Origin: an uncultured Gemmiger sp.
GTDB taxonomy: Bacteria; Bacillota; Clostridia; Oscillospirales; Ruminococcaceae
Assembly (NCBI GenBank): GCA_944388145.1
Contig: CALXHQ010000015.1
Span: 1-51,074 of the forward strand
Direction: 5' to 3'
DNA: 51,074 nucleotides
The position numbers and the translations under genes are program-made. The first letter of the stretch is position 1, and each line of letters begins with the position of its first letter. The notes below the pieces were generated by a model. That model was not told the origin of the DNA, did no database searches, and saw only the letters and a list, made by a program, of their open reading frames with translations. This document shows positions 44,731 to 51,074 of the stretch, piece by piece.

Positions 44731-44794
44731 CCGCATCTTTTTGCACATCGATGTCAAAAATGTCCCAACCTGCCATAGCAAAGGAGGAACCGTT

Positions 44795-45697
44795 ATGCCG
44801 TTTGTGATTCTGGCTGTGATCCTGATTCTGGTGCTGCTGGTGCTGATCCGCTGCATCGTTATCGTGCCCCAGTCCAACGCCTTTGTGGTGGAGCGCCTGG
44901 GCGTCTACAAGACCACCTGGGAGGCCGGCCTGCACCTGAAGGTGCCTTTCCTGGAGCGGGTAGCCCGCCGCGTTTCCCTCAAGGAGGAAGTGGCCGACTT
45001 CCCGCCCCAGCCGGTCATCACCCGCGATAACGTCACCATGATGATCGACACCGTGGTGTTTTTCCAGGTGTTTGACGCCAAGGCCTACGCTTACGGCGTC
45101 AGCCGGCCCATCCAGGCCATCGAGAACCTGTCTGCCACCACACTGCGCGACATCATCGGCAGTATGTCGCTGGACGAGACGCTGACCAGCCGTGACGCCA
45201 TCAACACCAAGATCACCGCCACGCTGGATGATGCCACCGACCGCTGGGGCATCAAGGTCAACCGCATTGAGCTGAAAAACATTGAGCCCCCGGCCGAGAT
45301 CCGCCAGGCCATGGAAAAGCAGATGAAGGCCGACCGGGAAAAGCGCGCCAACATTCTGCTGGCCGAGGGCGAAAAGCAGGCGGCCATCACCCGTGCCGAG
45401 GGCGAAAAGGAGTCTGCCATCCTGAGGGCGGAAGCCGTCAAGCAGCAGCGCATCCGTGAGGCCGAGGGCGAGGCCCAGGCCCTGCTGCTGGTGCAGAAGG
45501 CCCAGGCCGATGCCATCCGCCTGATCAACGAGGCCGCCCCCACCCAGAGTATGCTGGCCCTGCGCAGCATGGAGGCGATGGAAAAGGTGGCCGACGGCAA
45601 AGCCACCAAGATCATTGTCCCCAGCGAGATGCAGAACCTGGCCGCCACCGTGTCCGCTATCCAGGGCATCGCCGGCGGCGCCCCCGCCGAAAAGTGA
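44795..45697 (+). CDS. SPFH/band 7 (stomatin-like) membrane protein
   Basis: 300 aa starting at ATG 44795 behind AAAGGAGG. An N-terminal membrane helix (3-22) is followed by an SPFH domain (VVERLGVYKTTWEAGLHLKVPF...) and a long Glu/Ala/Lys helix typical of QmcA/stomatin (KRANILLAEGEKQAAITRAEGEKESAILRAEA). It oligomerises as rings at the membrane with NfeD and supports membrane integrity or proteolysis. A terminator (45732-45768) follows. Confidence 0.95.
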   Translation: MPFVILAVILILVLLVLIRCIVIVPQSNAFVVERLGVYKTTWEAGLHLKVPFLERVARRVSLKEEVADFPPQPVITRDNVTMMIDTVVFFQVFDAKAYAYGVSRPIQAIENLSATTLRDIIGSMSLDETLTSRDAINTKITATLDDATDRWGIKVNRIELKNIEPPAEIRQAMEKQMKADREKRANILLAEGEKQAAITRAEGEKESAILRAEAVKQQRIREAEGEAQALLLVQKAQADAIRLINEAAPTQSMLALRSMEAMEKVADGKATKIIVPSEMQNLAATVSAIQGIAGGAPAEK

Positions 45698-45731
45698 CCC
45701 CCATCCCGATACAGAAACCTGTTTTCTCTGC

Positions 45732-45768
45732 CCCGCCGCGTCGAATTGCCCGATGCGGCGGGCCGTTT
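45732..45768 (+). terminator. Terminator of the SPFH operon
   Basis: CCCGCCGC pairs with GCGGCGGG and is followed by CCGTTTT. It separates the operon from the tRNA promoter. Confidence 0.8.
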
Positions 45769-45806
45769 TGCATCTCCCGGCGCCACCCGTGGCGGCAAAA
45801 AAAGAA

Positions 45807-45835
45807 TTGACGCGCCGCCCCAAATTTGCTATACT
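45807..45835 (+). promoter_or_regulatory. Promoter of the tRNA-Ser region
   Basis: -35 TTGACG, 17-bp spacer and -10 TATACT, near consensus. The predicted start near 45842 lies 37 nt before the first tRNA-half copy and about 420 nt before the intact tRNA. Confidence 0.85.
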
Positions 45836-45878
45836 ATACAAGTACGCTCGGCCGAATTTTCCGCCGCGGCGACCATAG

Positions 45879-46069
45879 GGAGATGTACTCAAGAGGTCGT
45901 AAGAGGGAGCACTCGAAAGTTTGCAGCCCGCTGGCCGATTCGTCCGCTAGGAATGGCGTGACGGCGGGATTTTCCCGGGGTATGCATCCGGTTATTATCC
46001 GCTTATCTTGCATCGAAATCTTGCATTTTTCCGAAAGGTTTGCAAGGCGGTGCTGGAAAAATTAAATAT
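45879..46069 (+). repeat. 191-bp unit 1 with a 40-nt tRNA-Ser 5' half
   Basis: The first 40 nt (GGAGATGTAC...CTCGAAA) are identical to the 5' half of the tRNA at 46261, through the acceptor strand, D arm, anticodon 5' stem and the 7-nt anticodon loop. The next 151 nt (GTTTGCAGCC...TAAATAT) are unrelated to the tRNA 3' half, so this copy cannot make a tRNA. It differs from unit 2 at 6 positions only, all in the middle of the spacer. The spacer has no gene and no ribosome site. Confidence 0.93.
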
Positions 46070-46260
46070 GGAGATGTACTCAAGAGGTCGTAAGAGGGAG
46101 CACTCGAAAGTTTGCAGCCCGCTGGCCGATTCGTCCGCCGCGAAAGGCGTGACGGTGGGATTTCCCCGGGGTATGCATCCGGTTATTATCCGCTTATCTT
46201 GCATCGAAATCTTGCATTTTTCCGAAAGGTTTGCAAGGCGGTGCTGGAAAAATTAAATAT
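46070..46260 (+). repeat. 191-bp unit 2 with a 40-nt tRNA-Ser 5' half
   Basis: A second unit of the same length directly follows the first; the intact tRNA starts exactly one period (191 bp) later. The tRNA half is again identical over 40 nt. At its end TTGCAA-17-TAAATA forms promoter-like hexamers right before the tRNA start, too close to give a full tRNA transcript. Four of the 6 differences from unit 1 fall in a 7-bp block (TAGGAAT versus CGCGAAA). Confidence 0.93.
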
Positions 46261-46352
46261 GGAGATGTACTCAAGAGGTCGTAAGAGGGAGCACTCGAAA
46301 TGCTTTAGGTCTCGAGAGAGGCGCGTGGGTTCGACTCCCACCATCTCCGCCA
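46261..46352 (+). tRNA. tRNA-Ser (anticodon CGA)
   Basis: GGAGATG pairs with CATCTCC as the acceptor stem, followed by G and an encoded CCA. The anticodon stem GAGCA/TGCTT holds the loop CTCGAAA (anticodon CGA, reads UCG). The T arm is GTGGG-TTCGACT-CCCAC. The long variable arm with TCTCGAGAGA is typical of serine tRNAs. Its 5' half is shared with the two upstream repeats; a terminator follows. Confidence 0.96.
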
Positions 46353-46355
46353 AAT

Positions 46356-46384
46356 CCCTCAGGAATCTTCCTGAGGGTATTTTT
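46356..46384 (+). terminator. Terminator of the tRNA-Ser gene
   Basis: CCCTCAGG pairs with CCTGAGGG around AATCTT and is followed by TATTTTT. It starts 4 nt after the CCA. Confidence 0.9.
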
Positions 46385-46428
46385 GTATTTTCACGGCAAG
46401 AGCCCCTTGCCGTTTGGGAGGAAGCGCT

Positions 46429-46989
46429 ATGCCGACATTTACCATCGTGGGCGGGGTCAACGGGGCAGGCAAGAGCAGCCTGTCCGGTGTGCTGAAGGAT
46501 TGCTTGGACGACTTGGGCGTTATCGTGGACCCCGACAGGCTGACCGCCCAGCACGGCGGCGATGAGTACGCCGGGGGCCAGGCTGCCGTTGCCAAACTGC
46601 AGGACTGCCTGGCCCAGGGCATCGACTTCACCGAGGAAAGCACCCTTTCGGGCAGCTTTTCCCGCAAAATGGCCCGCGCGGCCCGGGACAAGGGCTACAC
46701 CGTGCGGCTGTACTATGTGGGCCTGGATACCGCCGAGGAATCGGTCCGTCGGATCGCCAACCGGGTGGCCCGCGGTGGCCACGACATCCCGACCCAGGAC
46801 GTGGAACGCCGGTTTGCCCGGCGTTTCCGGGACCTGGGCAAGCTGCTGCCGCTGTGCAATGAAGCAACCTTCTATGACAACGACAATGGCTTCCGGGTGG
46901 TGGCTTTCTATCGCAACGGGGAACTGCTGCCCGCAACCGATACACCGCCTGTCTGGCTCACCGATCTGCGTCGGGAGCTCGCGCTCTGA
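46429..46989 (+). CDS. Zeta-toxin-like P-loop kinase
   Basis: 186 aa starting at ATG 46429 behind GGGAGG. The Walker A is GGVNGAGKSS (8-17); DPDR (34-37), EEST (69-72), a helix with SRKMARAARDKGYTVRLYYVGLD, and RGGHDIPTQDVERRFARRF with the lid arginines complete a zeta/PezT-like fold. Zeta toxins phosphorylate UDP-N-acetylglucosamine and are held off by an epsilon antitoxin. No epsilon gene is adjacent, so this may be a solitary, tamed family member. It sits between the tRNA and the integrase gene and may be cargo of the element. Confidence 0.78.
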   Translation: MPTFTIVGGVNGAGKSSLSGVLKDCLDDLGVIVDPDRLTAQHGGDEYAGGQAAVAKLQDCLAQGIDFTEESTLSGSFSRKMARAARDKGYTVRLYYVGLDTAEESVRRIANRVARGGHDIPTQDVERRFARRFRDLGKLLPLCNEATFYDNDNGFRVVAFYRNGELLPATDTPPVWLTDLRRELAL

Positions 46990-47001
46990 ACCAGTGTAGG
47001 A

Positions 47002-48189
47002 TTACCACCGGTTTTCGGGTAGCTCTTCCGGCAGCGGCAGTGCCTGTTCCATCGTGGCGGCGCTGAGCTGCTTGGACTGAGAATCCAGGTGGGCGTAGAT
47101 GTTGGCCGTGGTGGAGATGTCGCTGTGACCCAGCCATTCCTGGATCTGCTTCATCGGCACGCCCTGCTTCAGCAGCAGGCTGGCGCAGGAGTGGCGCAGA
47201 TCGTGGAACCGGATCTTCCGCAGGCTGTGGTCGGCCAGCAGCCTGGCAAATCCGTCGGTCACTGCGTTGGGGAGGACAAGATTGCCCATCTCATCCACGA
47301 ACAGGTAGCCCTTGTACTTCTGGTTGTAGCAGTTTCCGCAGAGTTTCTCGTTGTAGGCCTGCTGCTCCTTCAGCGCCCGCAGCCGCTGGGCGAAGCTGGC
47401 CACCAGAGGCAGGGTGCGCAGGCTAGATTTGGTCTTGGCCCGGTCGGCCTCCACCAGGACGTGTTTGCCCTCCAGGTTGGTGCTGGTCACGATGTGGCGG
47501 ATGGTTAAAGTGCCGGCCTCAAAGTCCACAGCGTCCCACCGCAGGCCCAGCACCTCGCCTCGGCGCAGCCCGTAGAAGGCTGCGAACTGGATGATCAGTT
47601 CCAGCCGGTGGCCCCGGGCCGCTTCAAACAGCTGCTCCATCTCCTCGGCGGTGTAGTAGGCGGCCAGATACTTCTCGGGCTTGGGCCGCTCCACCTTGTC
47701 CACCGGGTTGCCGGGGATCAGGTCCAGCTTCACGGCGTATTTCAGCGCCTTGTGCAGGTTGGCGTGCTGCCGCAGTACGCTGGTGGCTTTCAGCGTTTCC
47801 AGCTCGTGGAGATAGAAACTCTGGATGTGCCGTGCCTGCAGGCCGCCCAGCGTGATGCCGGTGGGCTCGAAGTAGGGGACGATGTGGTTCTTCACATTGA
47901 AGTTGTAGGAGGACCAGGTGGTTTCCTGCACGGCGGGGCGGATGATCTTCAGCCAGTAGAGCATATAGTCGCTGAACAGCATATCGGGGCTCAGTTCCTC
48001 TTTGCGGTTGGGTTTGGGCGGAGTGAAGCTGCGGCGCAGTTCCCGCAGCATCTCCTCCGCCCGCTTTTTGTTGCCCTTCACAGGCAGTCCGGTGGCGTGC
48101 CAGGGCTGTTTGCGCTTGCCGTCGGCACCGGTGTAGCTGAGCACCATGTAGTAATATCCGTTTTTCTCTTGCAGTCGGCCTGCTACCAT
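47002..48189 (-). CDS. Tyrosine recombinase (integrase)
   Basis: 395 aa. ATG 48189 is 8 nt from AAAGGAG; two in-frame ATGs upstream (48207 and 48195) overlap or abut it. Order: AP2-like arm-binding start (NGYYYMVLSYTGADGKRKQ), SAM-like core binding (about 70-170) and the catalytic domain with Arg209, Lys254, His329-x2-Arg332 (HDLRHS), His355 (LGHSD) and Tyr365. A CGNC pair (284-287) lies in the catalytic domain. It should catalyse site-specific integration and excision of the element beside the tRNA. It points to the tRNA, with the zeta-like gene between. Confidence 0.94.
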   Translation of the reverse strand: MVAGRLQEKNGYYYMVLSYTGADGKRKQPWHATGLPVKGNKKRAEEMLRELRRSFTPPKPNRKEELSPDMLFSDYMLYWLKIIRPAVQETTWSSYNFNVKNHIVPYFEPTGITLGGLQARHIQSFYLHELETLKATSVLRQHANLHKALKYAVKLDLIPGNPVDKVERPKPEKYLAAYYTAEEMEQLFEAARGHRLELIIQFAAFYGLRRGEVLGLRWDAVDFEAGTLTIRHIVTSTNLEGKHVLVEADRAKTKSSLRTLPLVASFAQRLRALKEQQAYNEKLCGNCYNQKYKGYLFVDEMGNLVLPNAVTDGFARLLADHSLRKIRFHDLRHSCASLLLKQGVPMKQIQEWLGHSDISTTANIYAHLDSQSKQLSAATMEQALPLPEELPENRW

Positions 48190-48319
48190 AGGCATTTCTC
48201 CTTTCATACTCGTTTGTACGGGTTTCCGGGTCCAACACAACAATACCCGGAATCCCCGGCAAAAGCTATTCACAAATCTACACAAGGATACGCCCTTGTC
48301 TTGGGTACGAATCTACCAA

Positions 48320-48356
48320 AGCGCCCGCACCGGGAACTTCCCGGCGCGGGCTTTTG
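48320..48356. terminator. Hairpin downstream of the relaxase gene
   Basis: GCCCGC and GCGGGC enclose a CCGGGAA/TTCCCGG palindrome. The plus-strand tail is TTTT and the minus-strand tail is a weak GCTTTGG, so it may be a terminator for either strand. The stretch from 48190 to 48369 holds no gene. Confidence 0.6.
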
Positions 48357-48369
48357 ATATGGTTGTGGT

Positions 48370-49749
48370 TCAGCGTTCCAGACCGCGGCGGCGCTTGCGG
48401 TGGCGGGCTTTTTCCTCGGCCCGCTGGCGGGCCTGTTCCTCCAGGGCCTTGCGGCAGGCGGTGGTGGCTCGTACCCTTCGGAGAATCCTGTCGCAGACTT
48501 CATCCTCGTGCCGCAGAGCCTTGATCTGGCGGGTCAGTTCAGCCCGGCGCTCAGCGGTGCCGGGCGGCGGGACCTTGTGCCGCAGCAGCCGGGCACAGTC
48601 GGCGCGCTCTTTGCAGAGAGCGTCAATCTGCGCCGCCAGTTCCCGGCGGTGGGCCTCCACCTCGTCGGTGGTGTGGAAATCCCGGTCAAAGCAGAGGTGC
48701 ATCTCCTCCAGCGTGCGCTCCACGTTGCGCCAGATCGCTTCGATCTCGGGCCAGTTGATGGACGCCCGGGGATTCGGCTTGACCTGCACCTTGTACCGGA
48801 AGTAGAGATACTGCCGGCCCAGGTGGGGCTTGCCGAAGAGTTCGTCCAGCAGTCCCTTGTACCGCACCTTGGCCCAGGAACGAAAGACCGGGCGCCTGGG
48901 ACGGTCATACCCGCCGAACAGGCTGTAATAGTGGGGGCCGAACTGGTAATAGTGGGCGTCCAGCACCCGGGCCAGCGCGGGCCAGTCGAACTCCGGGCCC
49001 AGGCGATGCACTCGCACCGGGCGGCCGCCGTCCACTGAGCGCAGCGTGGCGTACTTGCGGCCCTCCTCCCGCCGCCACAGATAGCCCATCTGCCGCAGGG
49101 CCAGGGCAAAGTCCTCCTCGGTGCTGGTCTGCTGGAGGGCGGAGCGCAGTGCCTCCCGCATCCGGTTGTACCGGGTGGGTTCGCCCCGGCGCTCCGCTTC
49201 GTAGAGGGGGCGCGGCGGGCTTTTGCCCAGGGGCTGTACCACTGACAGCCCCTGGGCCCGGCAGAGGGCGTCGGAGGCGCGGCGCAGTTCCCGGTACTGG
49301 CTGCGGCGCTGCTCGTACTTTTTGCCATCCACATAAGACACCGCGTTGATGACAAAGTGGTTGTGCAGGCAGTGGGTGTTCATGTGGGTGGCCACCAACA
49401 CTTGGAAACGCCCGCCCCACACCTGCCGGGCCAGCTCCACCCCGATGGCGTGGCACTGTTCCGGGGTTACCTCGCCGGGCTGGAAACTCTGGTAGGCGTG
49501 CATCGCCACCACGCCCTCGGTCTTGCCGAACTTCCGCTGCACCGCCCGCATATCCGCCCAGGCGGTTTCGGGGCGGCAGTGGATGCCGCTCACCAGTTTT
49601 GCGCTTTCCGGCAAGGTGGTCTTGGCGTCGTTCCCGGCGTAGTGCAGCGCCTGGGACAGGGCACCGTATTCGGTTTTTTCCGGGTTGGCGGCATAGTCCA
49701 CCACCCGGCGCAGGTTGTCCCGCACCGGCCAGATCTTGGTGACGGCCAG
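48370..49749 (-). CDS. MobP-type relaxase with an apparent CTG start
   Basis: 459 aa if translation begins at CTG 49749, which gives (M)AVTKIWPVRDNLRRVVDYAANPEKT, the conserved N-terminus of this family, 6 nt from AAGGAG. The first ATG/GTG choice, GTG 49725, would lose 8 conserved residues. The family shows a Tyr in VVDYAANPEKT and a His cluster THMNTHCLHNHF (His122, 126, 129 and 131) that binds the metal. It nicks oriT and pilots the strand for mobilization. An Arg/Lys-rich coiled tail (about 350-459) follows. It starts 3 nt after the mobC-like stop. Confidence 0.9.
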   Translation of the reverse strand: MAVTKIWPVRDNLRRVVDYAANPEKTEYGALSQALHYAGNDAKTTLPESAKLVSGIHCRPETAWADMRAVQRKFGKTEGVVAMHAYQSFQPGEVTPEQCHAIGVELARQVWGGRFQVLVATHMNTHCLHNHFVINAVSYVDGKKYEQRRSQYRELRRASDALCRAQGLSVVQPLGKSPPRPLYEAERRGEPTRYNRMREALRSALQQTSTEEDFALALRQMGYLWRREEGRKYATLRSVDGGRPVRVHRLGPEFDWPALARVLDAHYYQFGPHYYSLFGGYDRPRRPVFRSWAKVRYKGLLDELFGKPHLGRQYLYFRYKVQVKPNPRASINWPEIEAIWRNVERTLEEMHLCFDRDFHTTDEVEAHRRELAAQIDALCKERADCARLLRHKVPPPGTAERRAELTRQIKALRHEDEVCDRILRRVRATTACRKALEEQARQRAEEKARHRKRRRGLER

Positions 49750-49752
49750 AGA

Positions 49753-50022
49753 TTACTCCTTCGGCAGCAGGGCATCCCGGATCTGGTCTGTGGCCGCCCG
49801 GCAGGAGAGCGCGTCCCCGGGCGGCAGAAGGTCCGCCAGCGCGTCCAGTTCTTCAAGAGCGGAAAACAAAGACGCGGGCGGATGAAACTGCGGTGTGTAC
49901 CCCAGTGCCTGCTGCCGGAGATATTCCGACAGCGTCAGGCCGCAGCGACGGGCAGCGGATTCCATCCGGCGCTTTTCAGCCGGTGTCACCCGCACGTTGA
50001 TACCCACGGTGCGGTTTCTCAC
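49753..50022 (-). CDS. mobC: Ribbon-helix-helix mobilization protein (MobC-like)
   Basis: 89 aa from GTG 50022, which is 7 nt from GGGAGG and overlaps the upstream gene by 4 bp (GTGA). The start RNRTVGINVRVTPAEKRRMESAARRCGLTLSEYLRQQALG is the RHH plus helix pattern of MobC-type relaxase accessory proteins, which bind oriT and help open it. The tail (FSALEELDALADLLPPGD) is helical. The short gap to the relaxase, its site being within the mobC-like 3' end, suggests coupled translation. Confidence 0.82.
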   Translation of the reverse strand: MRNRTVGINVRVTPAEKRRMESAARRCGLTLSEYLRQQALGYTPQFHPPASLFSALEELDALADLLPPGDALSCRAATDQIRDALLPKE

Positions 50023-51074
50023 GAGGAAGCCTCCCGTGAGAAATCGGGGTTCGGGGCCGTCCCCGTAGGAGCGGCGGTGTCCGCCGCGGCGAAGGGGTGC
50101 CCGTCGGCAACACAAAGCCCATGCTCGCTACCGTGATGCGGCCCCGGTGACGGTGATGACGACGATGACGGTACGGGGGCCGCACCCTCTTCACCAGCCG
50201 GTACCGTACCAGACGGTAAAGGGGATCTGCCGGGATCATCGTCACTACCGTCATGACCGTCATCTTCGTCATAGATGAAGCACAGCAGCCGGGTGTTGGA
50301 GGTGCGCCGGGACTGGTAGCGGATGCCCTGCGGGGCAAACACCGTGTAGAAGTGCTCCACCAGTTTGCGTGTGAACTGATTGGGCAGCACATCGGTGATG
50401 CCCGCAGCGGTCAGCAGTTCGGTGGCGGTGCCTGTCCAGCTGCCGATGTGCTGGATAAAGTCCGCCGCCCGCCACAGATAGTCCGGGACGGCCTTTCGGA
50501 CCTGCTCCTCAGCGGATTCCTCCTCCAACAGCTGCCAGATGCAATCCCGGGTCTGCAGGTGGAGGGTGCAGCTGTCCATGTCACGGCCCGTCACCAGCAG
50601 CCGGGCCGTGTCGCTCATCCGCTGGCGCTGCAGCAGCCAAATGGTGTCGGCGGCGCCCATCAGGCCGTTGGACCCGGAAATCTGCTGGAACGGGTCGGAT
50701 GCGCCCTGTTTGCGCAGATGATGCACCAGCAGCAGCCCGATACCGCGGCGGTCCGCCAGGGATTTCAGCGCGCTCATATCCTGATAATCGCTGGCGTAAG
50801 CGCCGTTGTTCGGGTCGGCGGCGCGGACCTTCTGCAAGGTGTCGATGACCACCAGCCCGGTTTCGGGGTGTTGGGACAGAAATTTCTCGATCTGGAGTTC
50901 CAGCCCGTCCCCGATGGCGCAGCTTCCGGTCTGGAAGTACAACCGGCTGGGAACGGAGTCCTCGGTCAGGCGGAACAAACGCCCCTGGATGCGGGCATAG
51001 GTGTCCTCCAGACAGAGGTACAGTACAGTCTGTGGCTGGGTGGTGCGGCCCCAGATCTCGCCGCCCCGGGCCAG
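50019..51074 (-). CDS. RepA-like AAA/RecA-fold ATPase (partial)
   Basis: The window edge cuts off the N-terminus, including Walker A; 351 aa remain. Seen are LYLCLEDTYARIQGRL, the Walker B strand GLVVIDTLQKVR, LLLVHHLRKQ and SGSNGLMGAADTIWLLQR, as in RepA/hexameric helicase-type ATPases of integrative and mobilizable elements. The C-terminal 90 residues are acidic, then Ser/Pro/His-rich and of low complexity (DEDDGHDGSDDDP). RepA-type helicases unwind the element's origin after excision. It overlaps the mobC-like gene by 4 bp and is read as the first of a RepA-MobC-relaxase unit. Confidence 0.8.
   Translation of the reverse strand: MARGGEIWGRTTQPQTVLYLCLEDTYARIQGRLFRLTEDSVPSRLYFQTGSCAIGDGLELQIEKFLSQHPETGLVVIDTLQKVRAADPNNGAYASDYQDMSALKSLADRRGIGLLLVHHLRKQGASDPFQQISGSNGLMGAADTIWLLQRQRMSDTARLLVTGRDMDSCTLHLQTRDCIWQLLEEESAEEQVRKAVPDYLWRAADFIQHIGSWTGTATELLTAAGITDVLPNQFTRKLVEHFYTVFAPQGIRYQSRRTSNTRLLCFIYDEDDGHDGSDDDPGRSPLPSGTVPAGEEGAAPVPSSSSSPSPGPHHGSEHGLCVADGHPFAAADTAAPTGTAPNPDFSREASS

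Noticed and set aside
45879-46109. The two upstream tRNA copies as functional or split tRNA genes
   Set aside because: Neither has a 3' half in its unit; no T arm or acceptor 3' strand is present before the next copy begins.
45826-46256. Short reading frames (about 80 codons) running through the 191-bp units
   Set aside because: They read across tRNA sequence, lack ribosome sites and give basic peptides with no conserved feature.
45879-46260. CRISPR-like reading of the 191-bp repeats
   Set aside because: Repeat and spacer lengths do not fit (40 nt plus 151 nt), the spacers are nearly the same as each other, and the repeat is a tRNA half.

Overview
The window is GC-rich, Gram-positive-type chromosomal DNA. 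Most genes have strong AGGAGG-like ribosome binding sites, promoters are sigma-A-like, and GTG starts are common. The gene set (MarR-linked heterodimeric ABC exporter, D-lactate dehydrogenase, NADP-type glutamate dehydrogenase, GPH sugar transporter, glycogen phosphorylase, U32 peptidase next to zapA) fits an anaerobic gut clostridium of the Oscillospiraceae/Ruminococcaceae, close in style to Faecalibacterium, Gemmiger or Subdoligranulum. This placement is inferred from gene content and style, not from a marker gene.

Layout. 1-380: two copies of a 77-bp intergenic element, each ending in a terminator. 380-4118: a large protein with a deacetylase/glycosidase-like front and beta-rich tail, a TraX-family membrane protein, and a small FlK-like hotdog thioesterase. 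4171-9257 (minus): a surface-glycan cluster of two GT4 glycosyltransferases, a GINT1-like beta-propeller protein, a possible GT-D enzyme and a HAD phosphatase. 9720-16598 (plus): a glycan-use locus in which a membrane-tethered GH3 with swapped domain order would cut glycans outside, a GPH symporter would import the products and a cytoplasmic GH2 would finish them. 16742-19506 (minus): a CitA/DcuS-type two-component system and thioredoxin. 19902-22138: a GNAT acetyltransferase and, divergently, gdhA behind a structured leader. 22356-26679 (minus): marR plus a heterodimeric ABC exporter, with a perfect palindrome over the promoter. 26929-29418 (plus): D-lactate dehydrogenase and a coiled-coil M23 peptidase. 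29527-31567 (minus): a candidate secreted metallopeptidase toxin and an overlapping lipoprotein gene. 31738-39054 (minus): metallophosphoesterase, panE, mreB, maf, dut, a small membrane protein, U32 peptidase and zapA. 39479-43844 (plus): glycogen phosphorylase and a GH13 maltodextrin hydrolase. 44290-45697 (plus): NfeD and SPFH membrane proteins.

45807-51074: a tRNA-Ser(CGA) gene is preceded by two tandem 191-bp units. Each unit begins with an exact copy of the first 40 nt of the tRNA, ending in the anticodon loop. An integrative and mobilizable element follows the tRNA: a zeta-like P-loop kinase, a tyrosine integrase, a MobP-type relaxase that appears to use a CTG start, a ribbon-helix-helix accessory protein and a RepA-like ATPase that runs off the window end.

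The most unusual signals are the tRNA-half repeat array, the toxin/lipoprotein pair at 29.5-31.6 kb, the gdhA leader and the domain-swapped, doubly anchored GH3. The sequence alone does not prove a new system.
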